Assembly: GCA_018399515.1 (NCBI GenBank)
Contig: JAGYOB010000146.1
Coordinates: 1 to 7,345 of the forward strand
Reading direction: 5' to 3'
DNA length: 7,345 nucleotides
Source of the DNA: Candidatus Nanopelagicales bacterium
GTDB lineage: Bacteria > Actinomycetota > Actinomycetes > S36-B12
Shown: one piece after another, positions 5,626-7,345 of the stretch
How the letters are laid out: each line of letters begins with the position of its first letter
Position numbering within the stretch: position 1 is the first letter of the stretch
The notes under the pieces: model-generated
What the model was told of the DNA's origin: nothing
The model's input: the letters and a program-made list of their open reading frames with translations, nothing else
Databases searched by the model: none
Made by a program: the position numbers and the translations under genes

Positions 5626-6711
5626 TCACTCCCCGGAGCCTTCTGTCGTGCCATCCAGCGCCCCGGCCATATCGGCACTCTGGCATGCCTCGACGATCGG
5701 GTCGAGTTCACCTGCGAGAACCTGATCGAGATTGTGCGCTTTGTAACCCACCCGATGGTCGCTGATCCGGTTCTCGGGGAAGTTATAGGTGCGAATGCGT
5801 TCGCTGCGATCGACGGTGCGCACCTGGGCCCGCCTGTTGTCCGAGGCTGCCTGCGCCTGCTCTTCCATCGCGATCGCCAGCAACCGCGCCCGCAGGATGC
5901 GCAGCGCCTGTTCGCGGTTTTGCAATTGGCTCTTCTCGTTCTGACAGGACACGACCACCCCGGTAGGCAGATGCGTGATCCGCACAGCCGAGTCGGTGGT
6001 GTTGACGCTCTGACCACCCGGACCGGATGACCGATAGACATCAATACGCAGATCATTCGGATCGATCGTGACATCGACCTCTTCGGCTTCGGGCAGGACA
6101 AGAACACCGGCGGCCGACGTGTGGATACGACCCTGGGATTCGGTGACCGGCACTCGCTGCACTCGATGGACGCCGCCTTCGAATTTCAGCCGCGCATAGG
6201 GCGCCGCACCGGGAACGGGAGTGCCCCTCGACTTCACCGCGACCGCGACGTCGCGGTATCCGCCGAGATCGGACTCTTCGGCATCGAGGACCTCGGTGCG
6301 CCACCCGCGCGATTCCGCGTACCGCAGGTACATCCGCAGCAGGTCACCGGCGAACAGTGCGGATTCCTCACCGCCTTCGCCGGCTTTGATCTCGAGGATC
6401 ACGTCGTTGTCGTCGAGCGGATCGCGGGGAACGAGTAAGCCCCGTAAGCGATCTGCCACATCGTCTCGACGGGCAAGCAGTGCATCGGCCTCTGCAGCGA
6501 ACCCCGGATCTGCCGCGGAGAGTTCTCGCGCGGCCTGAATGTCATCGCCGAGGCCTACCCATTCGCGATATGCCTCGACGATCGGCTTGAGTTCGGCGTG
6601 ACGACGCGCCACCGTGCGCGCCTGCGCCTGGTCGGCGTGCAGCGCGGGATCCGACAGGCGAGTCTGCGCGGCCTCGAATTCGGCGACGAGCTCGACGCAG
6701 GCGTCGAACAC
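5626..6711 (-). CDS. prfA: Peptide chain release factor 1
   Basis: RF1 recognises UAA and UAG stop codons in the ribosomal A site and triggers peptide release. The 361-residue product is full length. It shows an N-terminal coiled helical domain (1-105), the GEGGEESALFAGDL segment (111-124), the RF1-specific anticodon-like tripeptide PVT at 188-190 within RVPVTESQGRIHTSA (PAT in E. coli), and the universal GGQ at 232-234 within RSSGPGGQSVNTTDSA. The PVT motif rules out RF2, which carries SPF. Q234 is the residue methylated by the neighbouring PrmC. The start is GTG at 6711, 6 bases after the rpmE stop. The TAG of rpmE is in frame, so no longer start is possible, and no properly spaced Shine-Dalgarno is seen, which suggests reinitiation from rpmE. 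Its own stop is TGA, read by RF2 and not by RF1. Confidence 0.97.
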   Translation of the reverse strand: MFDACVELVAEFEAAQTRLSDPALHADQAQARTVARRHAELKPIVEAYREWVGLGDDIQAARELSAADPGFAAEADALLARRDDVADRLRGLLVPRDPLDDNDVILEIKAGEGGEESALFAGDLLRMYLRYAESRGWRTEVLDAEESDLGGYRDVAVAVKSRGTPVPGAAPYARLKFEGGVHRVQRVPVTESQGRIHTSAAGVLVLPEAEEVDVTIDPNDLRIDVYRSSGPGGQSVNTTDSAVRITHLPTGVVVSCQNEKSQLQNREQALRILRARLLAIAMEEQAQAASDNRRAQVRTVDRSERIRTYNFPENRISDHRVGYKAHNLDQVLAGELDPIVEACQSADMAGALDGTTEGSGE

Positions 6712-6717
6712 GTCCCG

Positions 6718-6927
6718 CTAGGACTTCTTGCCGAAGCGCTTCTCGAACTTCGCGACGCGACCACCGGAATCGAGGATCTTCTGCCGTCCGGTGTAGAACG
6801 GGTGGCAGGCCGAGCAGACATCGGCGTGGATCACGCCGTTCTTCTCGGTACTGCGAGTGGTGAACGTCTCGCCGCAGGTGCAGGTGACCTGGGTCTCGAC
6901 GTACTCGGGGTGGATGCCCGCCTTCAT
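6718..6927 (-). CDS. rpmE: 50S ribosomal protein L31 (zinc-binding type)
   Basis: A 69-residue L31 protein of the large ribosomal subunit. It begins MKAGIHPEY and carries the four zinc-binding cysteines C16, C18, C38 and C41 (CxC...CxxC), so it is the zinc form and not the cysteine-free paralogue made under zinc starvation. HPFYTGRQK at 42-50 and the basic tail FEKRFGKKS are typical. The ATG at 6927 is supported by GAGGAG six bases upstream. It lies 54 bases after rho and 6 bases before prfA, the standard actinobacterial order. The stop codon is TAG, which depends on RF1, the product of the next gene. Confidence 0.98.
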   Translation of the reverse strand: MKAGIHPEYVETQVTCTCGETFTTRSTEKNGVIHADVCSACHPFYTGRQKILDSGGRVAKFEKRFGKKS

Positions 6928-6933
6928 GGGTAA

Positions 6934-6939
6934 CTCCTC
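6934..6939 (-). promoter_or_regulatory. Shine-Dalgarno GAGGAG of rpmE
   Basis: GAGGAG on the minus strand with spacer TTACCC before the ATG at 6927 is the strongest ribosome binding site in the window. This fits the high expression expected of a ribosomal protein. Confidence 0.75.
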
Positions 6940-6955
6940 GTGGTGATCGTTGCGC

Positions 6956-6974
6956 CTGGGGAAGGGTACCCCAG
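6956..6974 (-). promoter_or_regulatory. Small hairpin in the rho-rpmE spacer, possible L31 leader element
   Basis: CTGGGG (6956-6961) and CCCCAG (6969-6974) form a perfect 6-bp stem with a 7-base loop. On the transcribed strand the hairpin follows the rho stop by 7 bases and lies 17 bases before the rpmE Shine-Dalgarno. No U-run follows it, so it is not a normal intrinsic terminator. Ribosomal-protein leader structures upstream of rpmE are known in Actinobacteria, but I cannot confirm a match. It could also be an mRNA-processing or stability element, or chance in GC-rich DNA. Confidence 0.35.
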
Positions 6975-6981
6975 TGCCGGT

Positions 6982-7345
6982 TCAGTCCTCCGACTCGCTC
7001 CCGGCGACCGCAGGCGTGGTCTTCTGCACCTGCAGAAGGAAATCGTAGTTGCTCTTGGTCTCACGCAGCTTGTTGAGCAGCAGTTCGATGGACTGCTGCT
7101 GATCGAGGGCGTGCAGCACTCGCCGCAGATTCCACACGACCTTCAGCTCGTCGGCGCCGAGCAGCAGTTCCTCCTTGCGGGTACCCGAAGCATCGACATC
7201 GACGGCCGGGAACACCCGCTTATCAGCGAGGCGACGGTCGAGTTTGAGCTCCATGTTGCCGGTGCCCTTGAACTCCTCGAAGATCACCTCGTCCATGCGG
7301 GATCCGGTCTCGACGAGTGCGGTGGCCAGGATCGTCAACGAACCG
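6982..7345 (-). CDS. rho: Transcription termination factor Rho (C-terminal 120 residues, 5' part outside window)
   Basis: C-terminal part of the hexameric RNA-dependent ATPase Rho, which loads on C-rich nascent RNA and ends transcription. The frame is open to the window edge, so the visible part begins mid-protein at GSLTILATAL. Conserved pieces are DEVIFEEFKGTGNMEL, LADKRVFPA and SGTRKEELL. The SGTR arginine corresponds to the E. coli R366 arginine finger and the ADKR arginine to R353, both subunit-interface residues. The end (LLQVQKTTPAVAGSESED) carries a short acidic actinobacterial tail longer than that of E. coli. A TTG near the right edge is not a start: the protein clearly extends further upstream. 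It is followed after 54 bases by rpmE, as in mycobacteria. Confidence 0.97.
   Translation of the reverse strand, partial: GSLTILATALVETGSRMDEVIFEEFKGTGNMELKLDRRLADKRVFPAVDVDASGTRKEELLLGADELKVVWNLRRVLHALDQQQSIELLLNKLRETKSNYDFLLQVQKTTPAVAGSESED

Noticed and set aside
5629..5686. Upstream extension of prmC beginning at the ATG at 5686
   Set aside because: It would overlap the prfA end by about 60 bases, and its first residues do not resemble a PrmC N-terminus. The family start matches the ATG at 5578, with the GTG at 5629 as the only reasonable alternative.
2519..5725. 1068-codon open frame on the plus strand that could be taken for a giant gene
   Set aside because: It is exactly codon-aligned antisense to glyA, tsaC, prmC and the start of wecA, all confidently identified by motifs. 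Its translation is rich in Arg, His, Gly and Asp with no recognisable domain, and GC-rich codon usage explains the lack of stops.
6956..6974. Hairpin after rho as an intrinsic terminator
   Set aside because: The stem is only 6 bp and is not followed by a U-run, and rpmE follows closely in the same direction, so termination here is not supported.

Overview
This is a core housekeeping segment of an actinobacterial (Actinomycetota) chromosome. The base composition is GC-rich, GTG starts are frequent, and the gene order matches the well-known actinobacterial block around rho, prfA and the ATP synthase operon: rho-rpmE-prfA-hemK-Rv1301-rfe-Rv1303-atpB in Mycobacterium tuberculosis, with a glyA in the corresponding place in Streptomyces. 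The genus cannot be fixed from the sequence alone.

Every gene is on the minus strand, so transcription runs from the right end to the left end. In that order they are: the 3' end of rho (transcription terminator); a 54-base spacer with a small hairpin; rpmE (zinc-type ribosomal protein L31); prfA (release factor 1); prmC (the methyltransferase that modifies the release-factor GGQ glutamine); tsaC (threonylcarbamoyl-AMP synthase for the t6A tRNA modification); glyA (serine hydroxymethyltransferase); wecA/rfe-like (polyprenyl-phosphate GlcNAc-1-phosphate transferase); an AtpI-like four-helix membrane protein; an AtpZ-like two-helix membrane protein; and atpB (F1Fo subunit a), which runs off the left edge within a few codons of its expected end. 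Intergenic gaps are 54 bases or shorter and two junctions are 4-base overlaps or possible overlaps, so the window reads as one dense operon-like block.

Functionally it links translation (L31, RF1, RF1 methylation, tRNA t6A), one-carbon metabolism (GlyA), lipid-linked glycan initiation (WecA), and the start of the ATP synthase operon. The two small membrane proteins before atpB belong with assembly or ion supply of the Fo sector.

I found no mobile element, CRISPR array, tRNA, rRNA or phage gene, and no clearly new system. The points worth a second look are at the level of gene junctions: rpmE ends in the RF1-specific stop UAG, in frame and 6 bases before the prfA start; prmC, tsaC, glyA and wecA share one reading frame separated only by single stops; a possible extended -10 promoter may give a leaderless atpZ-like mRNA; and the rho-rpmE spacer has mutually exclusive pairings that touch the L31 start. 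A 3.2-kb open frame on the plus strand is a codon-usage shadow of the real genes.
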